Positions 33,475 to 45,289 of a stretch of DNA of 64,000 bases are shown here, piece after piece. A program made the translations under genes and the position numbers. How positions within the stretch are numbered: position 1 is the first letter of the stretch; each line of letters begins with the position of its first letter. The notes under the pieces are model-generated. The model worked only from the letters and a program-made list of their open reading frames with translations. It was not told the DNA's origin and did no database searches. Origin of the DNA: Dendrolimus kikuchii (taxonomy: Eukaryota > Arthropoda > Insecta > Lepidoptera > Lasiocampidae); contig CM034398.1 in the NCBI GenBank assembly GCA_019925095.2, positions 13,981,001 to 14,045,000 on the forward strand. The letters run 5' to 3'.

Positions 33475-33880
33475 TTTCGATTTTTTGTCTGTTTATTCGG
33501 AACTCACATAAAAACTATTGGGCCGATTTCGTTGCGGTTTTCGCTGATCGACATTAAATTCTTAGACTTAAAATCTGCGCTACTTTCCATCCTGGGAATC
33601 TCACGGGAATTTTTTTTTGGAAATGATTTGAAATAGCCAGATTAAAAAAAATTGAATTCCATTGTGATTTTTTCACTGTTCAATAGCAAATTTTGTATAA
33701 TAAATTTGTTTTGAAATTGAATTTTCCCGGGAGCGGTTGTAGTTGTTGCTCGGGTGTGTAAAAATTAGCTTATTCTGACACAGTTTTTACTAAAACGATA
33801 GCTGCGGTATTTTGTGTCGCTGGAATCCCGCGGGAATTTCAAGTCAAGCGTGGACAAAGTAGCGGGCATATCTTAGTAGC
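33475..33880 (+). mobile_element. Helitron-like non-autonomous repeat
   Basis: It matches 11362-11775 in AAAACTATTGGGCCGATTTCG, GACTTAAAATCTGCGCTA, 'CACTAAAACGATAGC' and GCGGGCATATCTTAGT. It also contains the 'AATTTTGTATAATAAATTTG' interior shared with 53.3 kb. The 3' end is slightly degraded (CTTAGT for CCTAGT). Confidence 0.5.
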
Positions 33881-34658
33881 AACATAAGTGCACTACATCT
33901 GAATCTCTAACATTCATACATATAACATTTAAATACACATATTTTTAAGTCGTCCAACCACGTGTCATTTCTACGCATGGTGGCAAGTGGTTTAGTACAG
34001 GTGACTAATGTCCATCTTTGTACCATTTAGCTACAGGCACTCTTTGATTATTTATTTTCTAACTTCTTGTCAGTACCTATTACTACTCGTCTACGTGTGG
34101 TATTTAACCAAGTCCAAAGTAGCATAAATTTCGAATTTCTGCGAAATATTTTAGTCTTTATTTGAAACTTATTTTTATTTACACAATAGTAATATTATAT
34201 TTAAACAAAAGACATGTTTTAGATATAATCATTTATTATATAATACTATTTAATATGAAAATCGATTATGACGTTTAGCATTAATATAAGACAGTGTTTC
34301 TAAAACCAATCGAACCATCATTGCGACCCTAAGACTGAATTGAAAGGCCACAAAAATATAATATATTTTATTGAACTTTGTTGTCATCGTATCTTCGTAA
34401 ACCCTAAGGGAAAATGGGCTCCCTTGACAATGTTATCGACACGACACGAAAATACTTCGAAACAAACAAAGGCGGAATAAAGCCCACAGTACTGGTTTTA
34501 TGTAATAGCAGCCCTTCACTGATAAAGTGTTACTTTAAAAATAAGAAGGATAATTTTATTAAAGAATGTACCATCCTTTTATGCCATATTACATTAGTAT
34601 ATCTCGGTCCGATCTAATTTCGCTGTTGACCGGTTTCTAGAACTTACTATTTATTCAG
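33881..34658. other. No supportable gene
   Basis: AT-rich. The 67-codon frame at 34414 starts at a good ATG but shows no recognisable domain and has no support beyond being open. Confidence 0.35.
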
Positions 34659-34736
34659 TTGTCTTACCATAATAGGTTGAATTTTTGACATTACTTGTAT
34701 GGAGTGTATGTCAAATTTTAACCGATAGTAAGGCAA
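34659..34736. mobile_element. 78-bp palindromic MITE-like element, copy 1
   Basis: TTGTCTTACCATAATAGGTT and the right end AACCGATAGTAAGGCAA are imperfect inverted repeats around GACATTACTTGTATGGA. A second copy lies at 63834-63905. Confidence 0.6.
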
Positions 34737-35729
34737 ATAACGGTCGGTAATACATAGCAACTGGCTATCAATCTACACTGTTGCTATAAGTCATGATAAG
34801 TTCAATCTCGCTTCAAAAAATATTAATTTTCGATGAACCGGTAGCGGCGCGTTATCGGATTGGAACTAGAGGGATAGGATTGTTAGAATTCTCCGATTCT
34901 TTTTTGTTTAAAAATATTTGACCAGACCGGGAACGGACCGAGATCGGAGTGAGATTGAAATGTGAACGGCATCAGTGTGAATCGAGCTTTAGGATGCTTC
35001 TTGTTTTGTTGGTGAGGAATCGGTATGCTCGGTATACGCGGTACCGAAACCTTACTGAGATCCTATATTTCTATGACTGTTTTCTGATCCGCTTTTGTGG
35101 ACACCGAGTGAATCAGGAAACATTCATATAAATACAAGTACTCGGCAAGCTCTCGTAAGCACTTCTAACCAAAGCTATTCACTCCTTGAAGCAAAATTTG
35201 CGAAGATAACCCAGATTTAGATATTTTCACGTGTTCTTTGGGGAAATTCACGGGAAGTGCACTTAAGTATATTACTTAGCTATAGGTGAAAGTGCGTACA
35301 TGGTAACTTTAGTTTAGTTATAACACTGTAAAACACTGTAATTGAATGAAAAAATGTCTTTTTGTTGTAAAACATAAATAGGCATTTGTAATATATATAT
35401 TTTTAATTTTTCTAATAAAAAACAAATTTTATATTGGAAGCAAAATTGTAAAGCGTTTACCTATCTTAGTAAATAAAACTGAAATATATGTTTCTGTTCT
35501 GAAAATTAATGCCAATATTTAAATGCAAACAGCTATTTTTATCACGTCTAATCTAAAATGATCCTATGTTAACCTCGAACAAAGTCTAAAACGGCTTAAC
35601 TAGTTTTAATTAAAACTTCTAGGAATTCAAACCGAAATTTTATTCTAAAATTTCGTGTATCCCATCTCGGTATTTTACAAGGTTCAGAATACATGCAATA
35701 TAACCTAATGAATCCAAAACTACACGAAA
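34737..35729. other. No supportable gene
   Basis: A slightly GC-richer, purine-rich stretch at 34830-35110 (GACCGGGAACGGACCGAGAT) contains a 60-codon frame without family resemblance. The rest is AT-rich. Confidence 0.35.
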
Positions 35730-36150
35730 ATGTCTATATTTATAAAAATGAATTGCTGTTTGTTAGTCTCGCTCAAACTAAAAAACGGCTTAACCGATTT
35801 GATTTTTGTTTTGTTTTGTTCACTTTAATACAGGGATGGTTTAAAAGGAAAACAATAGAGAAAACCCATAAAACATTTGAATATTTTGTATGGAAGTCGC
35901 CTCTTTGAAACATGGACCTAGTGTCAGGCTGTTAAAAAACTAATTTTACAAAAACGCAAGATGAGACCGACATTACTTGCGGTTTGGTAAAATTCGTTTT
36001 TATTTAAAAGATTTGTATGGTTTTATGTGTGTTTGAGAGGGTCCCGGGATGTTTTAGTTTCACAATTGGATCTGGTAAGTGACATTGAAATCATGTTTAG
36101 ATTTAATTTTTTTAGGGCAGGACAACGACTGCCGGGTCCACTAGTGTATA
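35730..36150 (+). mobile_element. Helitron-like non-autonomous repeat with CTAGT end
   Basis: It starts near TATATTTATAAAAATGAATTGC, then GTTAGTCTCGCTCAAACTAA, 'acggcttaaccgattt', 'agggatggtttaaaa' and CGACTGCCGGGTCCACTAGT. The layout is that of common lepidopteran non-autonomous repeats. The part from 36010 on is homologous to the minus-strand block 6736-6912. Confidence 0.5.
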
Positions 36151-36529
36151 TATTATATATAATTCGCTATTATTATTTGAAGTCCTATTTTTTCACATCT
36201 GTTAAGCCTTTTCGGAGCTTATTCGTGTCAAAGTTACAAATAAATTTACAGTTAAAAATTCCAAAAAATAATCACTTATTATTAGGCATCATGTTTATAC
36301 GATAGCAGTTTTCATTTATTTTGAAATCATGGCAGGCAGTTTAGTTTTATTGATATAAATGTCCTATCAATGAATGAATGAATTTGCTTAAAATATAATA
36401 AATTAAAATTACAATACGACTGTCCATCCAAAGACGGACAAGTAGTAAGAACAGTAGTATCTCACTTTACCGGTCAATATTTTTGTTCTGTAAGTTTATA
36501 TAAAGAAGTCATTTTAGATATCTTCTTTA

Positions 36530-36665
36530 CATAGTATAAAATAAGGTCGCTTTATGCGTCTGTCTGTATATCCGCTAACTCCTAAACCGCGCAACGGATT
36601 AATAAGCTGTTTTCACTCACAGTTAGATAATTTTTCAAGGAAGGTTTATATAAATATGTACTAGC
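36530..36665 (+). mobile_element. Helitron-like fragment, second copy of the 5.9-kb type
   Basis: AAGGTCGCTTTATGCGTCTG, CTGTATATCCGCTAACTCCT, GCGCAACGGATTAATAAGCT and GATAATTTTTCAAGGAAGGT match 5915-6055. Confidence 0.5.
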
Positions 36666-37468
36666 TTTTTCCTGCGATTATGCTCGCGATATAATCGCGC
36701 GATAGTAAGTGTAACAGAGCTACTTATTAGAGAATTATTCTAGTAAAAAGTCTGTTATATATAAATTGTTTTTATAATTGTTTAATATTTAGATCACAAC
36801 TTTATCTGTTGTAGTAAATTTACAGTATTAGGCCAAAGAAACTGTGGTACTGTTAAGGTACTATCTGAAATACCATATTACCAGTTTATCCTTTAGAGTC
36901 TTGCAGGTAATGTTTATAGACATGTAGCTTTGAGTTTCTCTTCTAAGCAGCTGTCTGTTAAACAAAAACTTTTCCACTGGGAGAATTGAAAAATAAAATT
37001 GGGTTTGGAAAAATTTCTTTTGTCTGTATACTTTGGAGTTCCGAAAAAGGTAACAAGAAAGTAATAATATAAATATATTATACTATAGGTGAGTTTAAGA
37101 TATTTATTAGAGAGTACTAGTATTATGACGTATTTTTCACGAAAACTATCCCTCCCTTTTATGGTATGAAAATTGCCGGCTTTGATCACCGATATCGAAA
37201 GTACATAATACATCCAAGCAAGTAATTTTCCAGTTTATATCAAACATGATATGAACATGACAAAAGAATACTAGAGAATTCTAATTACTCCGAAATAAGA
37301 TATCAAACCAAAAAACATACATGCATCGGCATGTTATAACGGTTCGTTTTCTGTTTATGCAATCAAACTATACAACGCCCCCCCCCCCCTCGTGTGATCC
37401 GAGATAGTCCCTCGGCAAACAATTATTTAAAAAATAAGTTAAAGAGTACGTCTGTCCCAATTAACTAA
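36666..37468. other. No supportable gene
   Basis: AT-rich sequence with a C(10) run at about 37380. The 99-codon minus frame at 36914-37213 has no recognisable family signature and unremarkable composition. Confidence 0.35.
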
Positions 37469-37706
37469 TCTTATACTAATATATAAAGCTGAAGTGTTTG
37501 TTTGTTTGTTTGATTAGACGCGCTAATGTCAGGAAATACTGGTCTGATTTGAAACATTCTTTCAGTGTTAGATAGCCCACTTCTCGAGGAAGGCTATATA
37601 TCATCACGCTAAAACTAATAGAAGCGGAGCATCAATGAAAAATGTTTCAAAATCGGGGGGGTTTTGAAAACAAATTCTACGCAGATGACGTCGCGGGCAC
37701 AACTAG
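37469..37706 (+). mobile_element. Helitron-like element bounded A|TC...CTAG|T
   Basis: The ends are TCTTATACTAATATATAAAG and GTCGCGGGCACAACTAG, with A before and T after, the insertion pattern of Helitrons (between A and T, no TSD). The interior has GTTTGTTTGTTTG, GACGCGCTAATGTCAGGAA, 'CTGGTCTGATTTGAAACATTC' and a 'GAAGCGGAGCATCAATGAA' block. Minus-strand relatives lie at 39010-39225 and 39605-39755. No replicase or helicase is encoded. Confidence 0.6.
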
Positions 37707-37796
37707 TTATATTTATGCGTGTGTATTTTATATATGTATGTATGTGTATGTTAATGTCTGTATGTATTTTATTAAGCAAATATTTATTTTACCTAT

Positions 37797-37975
37797 TATA
37801 CTTATGCATATCTTTAATGTCACAACCCTGCGCCTCTTGTTTTATCACCCTCGTTAGATCCATAGGTTTGCTGGAAGAGAACTCTTTTTAGGGTTAACCT
37901 CGCCTTTGTATATTACCACTTTTTGTAGTTATATATAACTATTTTGTGTACAATAAATAATAAAGAAAGAAAAAG
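37797..37975 (+). mobile_element. L4-related LINE 3' end, second subfamily
   Basis: CACAACCCTGCGCCTCTTG, CATAGGTTTGCTGGAAGAGA, ACTCTTTTTAGGGTTAACCT and TGTGTACAATAAATAATAAAG match 17085-17235 throughout. The AATAAA run lies at the 3' end. Confidence 0.6.
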
Positions 37976-38087
37976 ATTAGAGCTCTCAATCAAAAGAAAC
38001 TTATTATGTTTGTAATGTACGATGGTCATTCCTAAACAGTATTCTTTTTTCACGGCATGGGTATTAAGGTATCGTTCAAGTTTAGGT

Positions 38088-38824
38088 TAGTCAATTTAGA
38101 CATAAAAATAGTGGTCAAATAACAAAAATTCCCGGAGAGCCAAATATTGGTGGAGAGCTGGGGTTTACCATTACAAATAAAGTTTTAAAAATCCCTATCG
38201 ATGCTATGTGTGCTACAAAAGTTATTCGGGGTCAAAGGTCAAAATTTGAGAGTTTTTGGATATTTCTCGAAAACGGTAAGTTTTATAAAAAAAAAAAACT
38301 TCAAACCATAGTTAACCCAATAATCAATAGCAATATCAATAATCAATATCAATAATAAGGTAATATCTAGAACTTGACGGGTATTGTTCCCTTAAATTAT
38401 CCTAAAATTGTCATGACAGTTAGTGGAGTAGGCCTACAGGGGAAACCACGGTAAAAAAAACGCGCCGAGTACACTACCTCACAGGTGGCGTGGAAATGTG
38501 TGCATATCATGTATAATGTGACTCTTAGAATCGCGATATCTCAGGAATGGTAACTCTTAGGAAAAAATTATGAAGACCATTTTTGTAGATAACTTTAAGA
38601 TCTACAACTTTGGTTTGAGGTTCTTTTTGATAAAACTTACCGTTTTTGAGAAAAATCCAAAAAAACCTCAAATCGGGGTCAAACCTTTGACCCCGAATAA
38701 TTTTTGTAGCACACATAGGATCGATGGGGATTTTTAAAACTTTATTGGTAATGGTAAACCCCAGCTCTCCACAAATATTTGGCTCTCCGGGAATTTTTGT
38801 TATTTTAAATGTCTATATTGACCG
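38088..38824. mobile_element. Large foldback element with about 215-bp inverted arms
   Basis: The left arm (about 38088-38310) and right arm (about 38605-38824) are inverted copies. They share TCAAT.TAGACAT, AATAACAAAAATTCCCGG, AGAGCCAAATATT.GTGGAG, AGCTGGGGTTTACCATTAC and GGGGTCAAA, and the AAAACGGTAAGTTTTAT region. The spacer is about 295 bp without a coding frame. No certain TSD was found. This is a non-autonomous foldback or MITE. The 63-codon frames on its arms are incidental. Confidence 0.75.
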
Positions 38825-39009
38825 GACTATATAGTGTTGTTCCGAATTTGAATTTACTTCTAAATGTTTGTAATCTTGATACCAGCAGCACACGAAAGCA
38901 AACATCATATTACATTCATTGTAGCAAAGAAGTAGATCTAGAAATCCCGTCATATTTTAGGAGGCCAACTAAAAATAAAGTCCTTGCTTTCCTTGCGTAA
39001 GTTTCCATT

Positions 39010-39225
39010 TATTAATATCTAGCTGTGCCAGCGAATTTTGAAACATTCTTCATTGGTGCTCCGCTCCTGTTGGTCTTAGCGTGATGATATATAGTCTATA
39101 GCCTTACTCGATAAATGGACTATCCAACACTGAAAGAATTTTTCAAATCAGACCAGTAGTTCCTGAGATTAGCGCGTTCAATCAAACAATATATTACTAT
39201 ATTAACACTAATACTTATATTTTAA
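39010..39225 (-). mobile_element. Helitron-like element, minus copy of the 37.5-kb type
   Basis: The reverse complement carries GCGCTAATCTCAGGAACTAC, TGGTCTGATTTGAAAAATTC, 'GCGTGATGATATATAG..' complements and GGAGC..CAATGAAGAATGTT, ending in GCTGGCACAGCTAG. It is truncated relative to 37469-37706 at the start. Confidence 0.5.
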
Positions 39226-39604
39226 ATATCGCGATATCTTTTTAATGAAACGTTCGAATTGAAGAATTCAAAAAGTTCTAGAAAGGTATTGAATTCGTCT
39301 TGAATATGGAGTAATTTATTTTGATAAGGATTAATACCAAGGTACAAAATAAAGAGTTTTTGAAGCGACGGCATTTTAATTATTTAAGAAAATAAAAGAA
39401 AACACTTATTGTGAGATAACTACAAAAGTTAGACATATGGTTACGCAATATTTTTTGTAGGCAATTACATGTTCTGCAAAGTGATAGTACATTGTTTTGT
39501 TCTATAATCAATAGTTTTCGCAGCGCACGCCGTGTAAGGATTTTACGGGTCATTTTTTTACACCTTGGGTTACATTATTGGACTTTTAGTAAGGATCCCT
39601 AATT

Positions 39605-39755
39605 TTTTTGAAAATATAATATAGCCTATAGCCTTTCTCGATAAAGGTACTATTCAACGCTGAAAGAATTTTTCAAATCAGACCAGCGGTTCCTGAGCTT
39701 AGCGCGTTTAAACAAACAAAAAAACTGTTCAGCTTTATATTAAGTATAGATATCT
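39605..39755 (-). mobile_element. Helitron-like fragment, minus
   Basis: It shares ATAGCCTTTCTCGATAAAGG, 'GCTGAAAGAATTTTTCAAATC', 'AGACCAGCGGTTCCTGAG' and GCGCGTTTAAACAAAC with 39.1 kb. It is the 5' half of the element in minus orientation. Confidence 0.5.
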
Positions 39756-40360
39756 ATGAAAACACAGGAATTATGACTATGCCAATAAAGATTTCTTTAA
39801 TTTCCCGGAGCCACAAAACGCTACGAAATAGTCATAACAATAAAAATTGTATCTTATTGATAAATTAATTATTCTATTAACTTAATTAACGACACTTTGG
39901 CTGCACATTTATACCGATGTGTTAAGCCCTCCCATTCCCAAATACAAGACGCACAGTCAACATGTGAATCATAAAGATTAAAATACAGTTATTAGGTGGC
40001 AAACCGTACTTTGTCGAACCTTTAGGGACACAACAAACAAAGAACACATTAAACAAACACATGAAACTCGGAGTGGATATGAAAATGTTATCATACCGGC
40101 CAACTTTCCCGGGGTCAACCCTCAGGCGTTTACAACTTGAGAAGAGTTGAACATCATTTTGACAGAGTTCTATTTCGATAGGAAAATTGCAGGCAGATAT
40201 GACACCGGCTTTTTCAATGTAACGTGTGGAGATATGCTTAATGAAACAGTTTTTTTCTCTTTAAGATTCTGTAGCTATCTTGGTAATTACGTAATGAAAT
40301 CTTCATGTCTCTCCGTCTGTTTTTGTATATCACATAATTTTTTTTCCAAAAGAAATAATC
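39756..40360. other. No feature recognised
   Basis: AT-rich unique sequence. A 73-codon frame at 40147 has no family resemblance. Confidence 0.35.
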
Positions 40361-41320
40361 CCTATTAATATTATAAATGCGAAAGTAACTCTGTCTGTCT
40401 GTTCCGTTTTCACGTAAAACTACTGGACCGATTTGGCTGAAACTCAGTATATACATATTTTCGATGCCGAGAATGAACATAGGATACTTTTTATCCCGAA
40501 AAATGGAATAGTTTCCGGGATAAAAATATATTTGTCTTTCTGTTTGTTATGCTTTTACCGAAAAACTACTGGACCGATTTAGTTGAGATTCGGTATACAT
40601 GTAATTTTAATACCGAGGGTGGACAAGGAATACCTTTTATCTCGGATAATGGGATAGATTTTGGGACAGAGTTATGTAAAGGTGGGATAGGTTTTTTGTG
40701 ATTTTCCATTTTCGTCATTTTGGTCATCTTTGTTCAATTTGTGCTTTTTGTCCGATTTGTCCTTTTTGTCAGATTTGTCCGAGTTATCCGATTTGTCTAA
40801 TTTGTCCGCGTTGTACGAATTGTCCGAGTCGTCCAATTTGTCCGATTTATCTTTTTTGTCCGAGTCGTCCAATTTGTCCGAGTTGTTCGATTTGTCCGAG
40901 TTGTCCGATTTGTCCAAGTTGTCCGATTTATCCGAGTTGTCCGATTTATCCTTTTTGTCCGAGTTGTCGGATCTATCCTTTTTTCCGATTTGTCTGTTTT
41001 GTCCGATTTGTTCTTTTTGCCCTTTTTGTCATTTATGTAGTTGTCATAGTCGGGGGATCGATAAATATAGCTAGGACGGTTTGAAATAAAGGTTGAAAGT
41101 TTGGATAAGACCAATCATTTCTTAAGTTTATACATATAAACATTCATCATCTATAAAAAAATGCGATAGTAACTCGATATGTCTTTCCGTTAAGTTTTCA
41201 CGGAAAACTACTAGGAATACTGGATCGCGTTTGCTGTAATTTTGTTTAAATGTAGTTTTAATACCGAAAATGGACATAAATACTTTTCATGCCCGGAGAT
41301 GGGATGGTTTGTGATATAAA
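40361..41320 (+). mobile_element. Helitron-like repeat expanded by duplication and a minisatellite
   Basis: It begins TATTAATATTATAAATGCGA and AGTAACTCTGTCTGTCTG, then two successive ACTACTGGACCGATTT blocks (about 40420 and 40566). The minisatellite 40705-41039 follows, and then another 'GCGATAGTAACTCGATATGTCTTTCCG..CGGAAAACTACTAGG' block at 41160-41220. The arrangement suggests a non-autonomous element grown by internal duplication. The element ends are not certain. Confidence 0.45.
40705..41039. repeat. Minisatellite of 9-bp units (TCCGATTTG / TCCGAGTTG)
   Basis: About 335 bp of alternating 9-bp units (TCCGATTTG, TCCGAGTTG and variants with TTTTTG). Because 9 is a multiple of three, several frames stay open on both strands. 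This produces low-complexity frames of 80-128 codons (Asp-Lys-Ser rich on minus; Cys-Pro-Ile or Leu-Ser-Asp rich on plus). These look like by-products of the repeat, not genes. Confidence 0.9.
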
Positions 41321-43775
41321 TGAAATTAAACTTCCGAGTGCAAATAGCACTAACATATAAAATTAAGTACAATGTAACCTGTCTTAACAACTCCTGCTCT
41401 TTAAACAAGAAGCACGCACTAGCGGTTGACCCGCGGCGTGTTAAAAATATATTAGTGAATAAAATGATATATTAGTGAAACTATGAAAATATTAAAGAGT
41501 CAGGTGCAGTTTTTAAAAATTCATAATGTAAATAATAAATATTTAATGGCTTTAAGTTAATTGTAAGCGTCTTCAAGACTTCGGAAAATATATCAAAAAA
41601 ATGCATAAATCTTAATAACAAAAACAAGTGTAATGCTTGCAACAACTCAGAAGTGTTTATGGTAATAAAAGAACAGCAGCTGGTCACTACATTTATAATC
41701 AGAGAACCTTACGGTTTTAACATATTTCACACACTGACTCTTTAGACTCGACAAGTATTTTTAGAACACCACGCCATCCCTCCCTCCAACAATTTTACAG
41801 TATAAGAAACTTAACGAATTGGCACAACCGATAGCGGATTGAAGTCAATGATAAACTACTTTAATTAAAGGGTTTTAATAAAAGGAATTTAATACATTAT
41901 TGTTTGGAAATTTTAGATAATATTTTATATAAAATATTATACTTAAATTTTGTCATGTAATAAAATAAACCGAGCACAGTATAGTCTGTTTTCGCCCTAA
42001 GTTGCCGTGACCGCAGTTCGTGATGTTTATCATAATAAACAAATAAATAAATAATAATTTTGTCATAACAAAATGAATTATTAACTTTAAAAAGAAACAT
42101 GACAAGAACAACTACGCTACTAAATAACTGTAACACAGGAGAAAAAATAAGTCTAATTCATCATTTGACGGTAATGCATTTAGATATAATATTACCAAGA
42201 TGATATAAAGATTGGGTCGACCTGGCGGCCCGGTAACCTCCAACCTTCCCTATAGTCACCCGCTGCCTCGCAGTTATATATATATAAACTACTATTTTAA
42301 AAGTCTCTTTATAACTTCTCAAATATACACAGTAAAACACACAACAACAATTCCACAAACATTTGAAGATAACAAATGAATCGCTTACTGAATTTACTAA
42401 AGCGCGTAGCGCCTAGCGTTTCGTTGAACAACTGTGTCTGTCTTGACTCACGCCCCACTTAAATACTATAAAATACTTAAAAGTACCGTCAATTCTAAGT
42501 TTGAAGTCTAATATGTCCAGCAACTTGTAAATACCTGTTACAAATACTACTAAAAACATTTAGTTAATATAAAAGTATTGCTAATTGTAATAATTTTCTG
42601 CGCTTCCGTAATCTTATAGCGGAAACAGTGGACATTTGTCATCTTTACGAAACTCTTCAGTTTTTCAATTAATTTTTATATTAGGTTTTTAGAACATGAA
42701 GGAAGATTAGATTTAAATTGGGCCACTATCGAGGCTATCGCCTAATAATTTTAGATAAAAAGCGATTTAGAATTTATCATGCTTATCTAGAAGATACCTA
42801 ATCGTTTCACGTGCCGCGTTCTTATTAAACTGAAACATTCTTCTCTTCTATTTTCAATATAAAATGTATCACATATATCATGCGCATGCAAAAAATAGTG
42901 CTCGGGTTTTTACTTACGCTATATTTTGTGACGACACCGCTGTGACATAAAATAATACATGGAGTTTATCACCCGACCTTACAGCGGGGCAGAGGCGAGG
43001 AAAAGCGTCGGTGCGGTGTGCGGCTCGGCCGAAATGTTGAAATTTTGACAAATAACAGTTGAGGATTACTTCTCGGGAATATGAAGAAAACCACGCATTC
43101 CCACAAATTACTGGCCCGTGACAAATGTCATCGTAGATGACCCGTAATTTATTTGGCTCCAGCGCTAAATCTAGTTAATGCCGGAAACCCGCGCGTATAC
43201 GCGTACGTATGAGTATGTATACAAGAATGTTTCCGACACGATCTTCATTATCTGATTATTACATTGCTAACAGAGTATTAGCAAATATGCCTACATTACT
43301 TTTTAATAAGCATTCAGCTCGCCAATTATTACAAAATTAGATAAGAAGATTTATATACTTATTTAAGTTTAATTTAATCAAATATAACAGGGATCTGAAA
43401 TTCTAGATATAGTATATAAAGATTACGAGTCTGAAATTTTTATTAACTGACTTGACAGAAGTTGTCCTGTCTGGATTTTTGAAGTCACATGTTGCGATAA
43501 AACAAAATGAGCAGGCGATATAGGTTTACAAAGTTTCATTAAAACCGATTGAGCGGTTTCGGAGATGAAGCGTGATGGACTTCATGTCTTTTTAATCCCA
43601 GTCGCTCTGATCTTTTTGGAATCAATAGTTGTATTTATTTAATTCGATTTCTATATTGTTCTTAGGAGCAAAGTCCGTTATTGATTTGGTGCTAGGGCTA
43701 CCAAATGGGGTTGTTTAAAAAAAATACACCACAAAGTGTCTGAGGCGCGGGTGATGCATTGATGACTCCTCTCGT
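41321..43775. other. No supportable gene; one GC-richer island
   Basis: Mostly AT-rich and unique. A short fragment near 41409-41455 resembles the end of a Helitron-like repeat. The island 42890-43230 is GC-richer and unique in the window (GGGGCAGAGGCGAGG, GTGCGGTGTGCGGCTCGGCC, CGCGCGTATACGCGTACGTA) without a coding frame. It is a candidate conserved non-coding element. Confidence 0.4.
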
Positions 43776-43858
43776 GTTGCGCAATTTTCATAGGCGATGA
43801 TGACAATTTCCATTAGGTGCATCGCCTGCTTGTTGCATGCTTCAGGCAATACAAAATA
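43776..43858 (+). mobile_element. Old L5 3'-end fragment
   Basis: 'TTTCATAGGCGATGATGACAA', TTTCCATTAGGTGCATCGCC and GCATGCTTCAGGCAATACAAA align with the last 85 bp of L5 but with many changes, so it is an older copy. Confidence 0.5.
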
Positions 43859-44521
43859 TCTTAGAAACTGCAGGAAGTCTGTTTACCCCAGAATGGGGGA
43901 GAAGTCTTGATCCGAGTTAGTATAAGGCCATCAAAAGTCATTGTTTTGCAGGCGCTGTAAAAGGGGGGAGACATCAATTTATTTTGTTGCGTTATGAAAC
44001 GGGGATTTGCTGTATTATAATCCAAAAAGAAGTCTGCTCCTTTTACGCGTTACATATCCCAAAAGGAGATAAATATTTTATGCCATAATTCATTTGCGCT
44101 ATAAAAAGGGTGAGTGCAGACACGAGAAATACTCGATATGATTTCGCAGAATTCGCTTGAGACTGCGTACATCTCTATATAAAGTACAACGTTGATATTT
44201 CCTTTAATTTAGAAAATAAAGATAAAACTGATGTTTTCCAAACAAACGTTGTCTGGATATCTTTTAATTTCGAAGATTGAAGTCTTGGCTTTATTTAGAC
44301 AGGTAAGCTCAGGGATTATCTTTATGAATTTTTGTACCTTTGTGTTTTATTACTATAGTAGTATTTCTTTCAACAATAGTCGTCTGAGTCTTAAGAAAAA
44401 CCTTGACAAATCTTAGATACATTTAGGACTAGTATTATTTTGATGTTAGTCTATCGTCTAAATATAAATAAAGTTGTAAATGTCAGTTCTTTTGGGTGCT
44501 TTAGACACTGAATAAGGAATA
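43859..44521. other. No feature recognised
   Basis: AT-rich unique sequence without a supportable gene. Confidence 0.35.
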
Positions 44522-44598
44522 TACATGTGTCCCAAGATCGTAGTAGGTAGAGATTCATCGACTCTGCCTACCCCTGCGGGAAACAGGCGCGATAATAG
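44522..44598 (+). mobile_element. Short LINE tail ('CTGCCTACCCCTGCGGGAAACAGGCG')
   Basis: CGACTCTGCCTACCCCTGCG and GGAAACAGGCGCGATAATAG are on the plus strand. The reverse complement appears at 19340-19395 followed by (CATA)n, indicating the 3' end of an abundant LINE. Confidence 0.4.
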
Positions 44599-44760
44599 AT
44601 ATTTATACCAACATGTATGTTCGTTTCTCTTCAATCTTAATTTTCCGAAAGTTGAAAGACACAACTATTGTGAAAATGCAATATGTATTATAAAATGAAT
44701 TATGTAATCATATTAGAAACTTGCGTTCTCTTGTCTTTCTTTTTCATTTAATATATATAA

Positions 44761-45110
44761 AAACTAGGATATGTCCGCGACTTCGTCTACGCTTCATTCG
44801 GAATTCCTGCGTAATTCCCGGCATAAAAGTATCATACATTTTATTACATAAAACTTGCTATCGATCGGAGAAAAAATCGTATTGGAATTCCAATTTTTTT
44901 TCAATCTGGTTATTTTAAAACATTCCCAGAAAAATTCCCGTGAGATTCCCAGTATAAAAAGTTATGCAGATTTTACATCAGAATTTGCTGTCGATCAGAG
45001 AAATCGGCCCGGTAGTTTTTACGTGAATCCAAACAAACAGATAAGAAATCTAAAAAAAATGCATCGTGTTCTCCATCGTTTATATAGTGTATTCCACTTG
45101 TTTTTTTTTA
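44761..45110 (-). mobile_element. Helitron-like non-autonomous repeat, minus copy
   Basis: On the plus strand it begins ACTAGGATATGTCCGCGACT, the reverse complement of the GTCGCGGGCATATCCTAGT end. It then shows GGAATTCCTGCG, two 'ATTCCC.G..TAAAA' blocks, GTCGATCAGAGAAATCGGCC and GGTAGTTTTTACGTGAATCC. Related to 11.4, 33.5 and 52.6 kb. Confidence 0.5.
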
Positions 45111-45289
45111 ATATCTTTAATGTACAGCCACGGCATATTTAGAATTTTATAATATTATAGATGAAAGCTGTAATAAAGAATGCCGTTGTGAGTCAGACCT
45201 CCCTATTTTAAGGAGCGGGCGATTGTCTTCATTGATACATCCACCGCTTGTCTAAAATTAATTAGCAGGTTTTAGGCATGAGTAATCAT

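Noticed and set aside
34414..34617. 67-codon frame starting at a good ATG
   Set aside because: No domain, no homology recalled, no neighbouring exon signals; frames of this length are expected by chance in 64 kb.
40698..41084. 128-codon Cys/Pro-rich and 114-codon Leu/Ser-rich plus-strand frames, 81-105-codon Asp/Lys-rich minus frames
   Set aside because: All are readings of a 9-bp minisatellite whose unit length keeps frames open; composition is entirely determined by the repeat.
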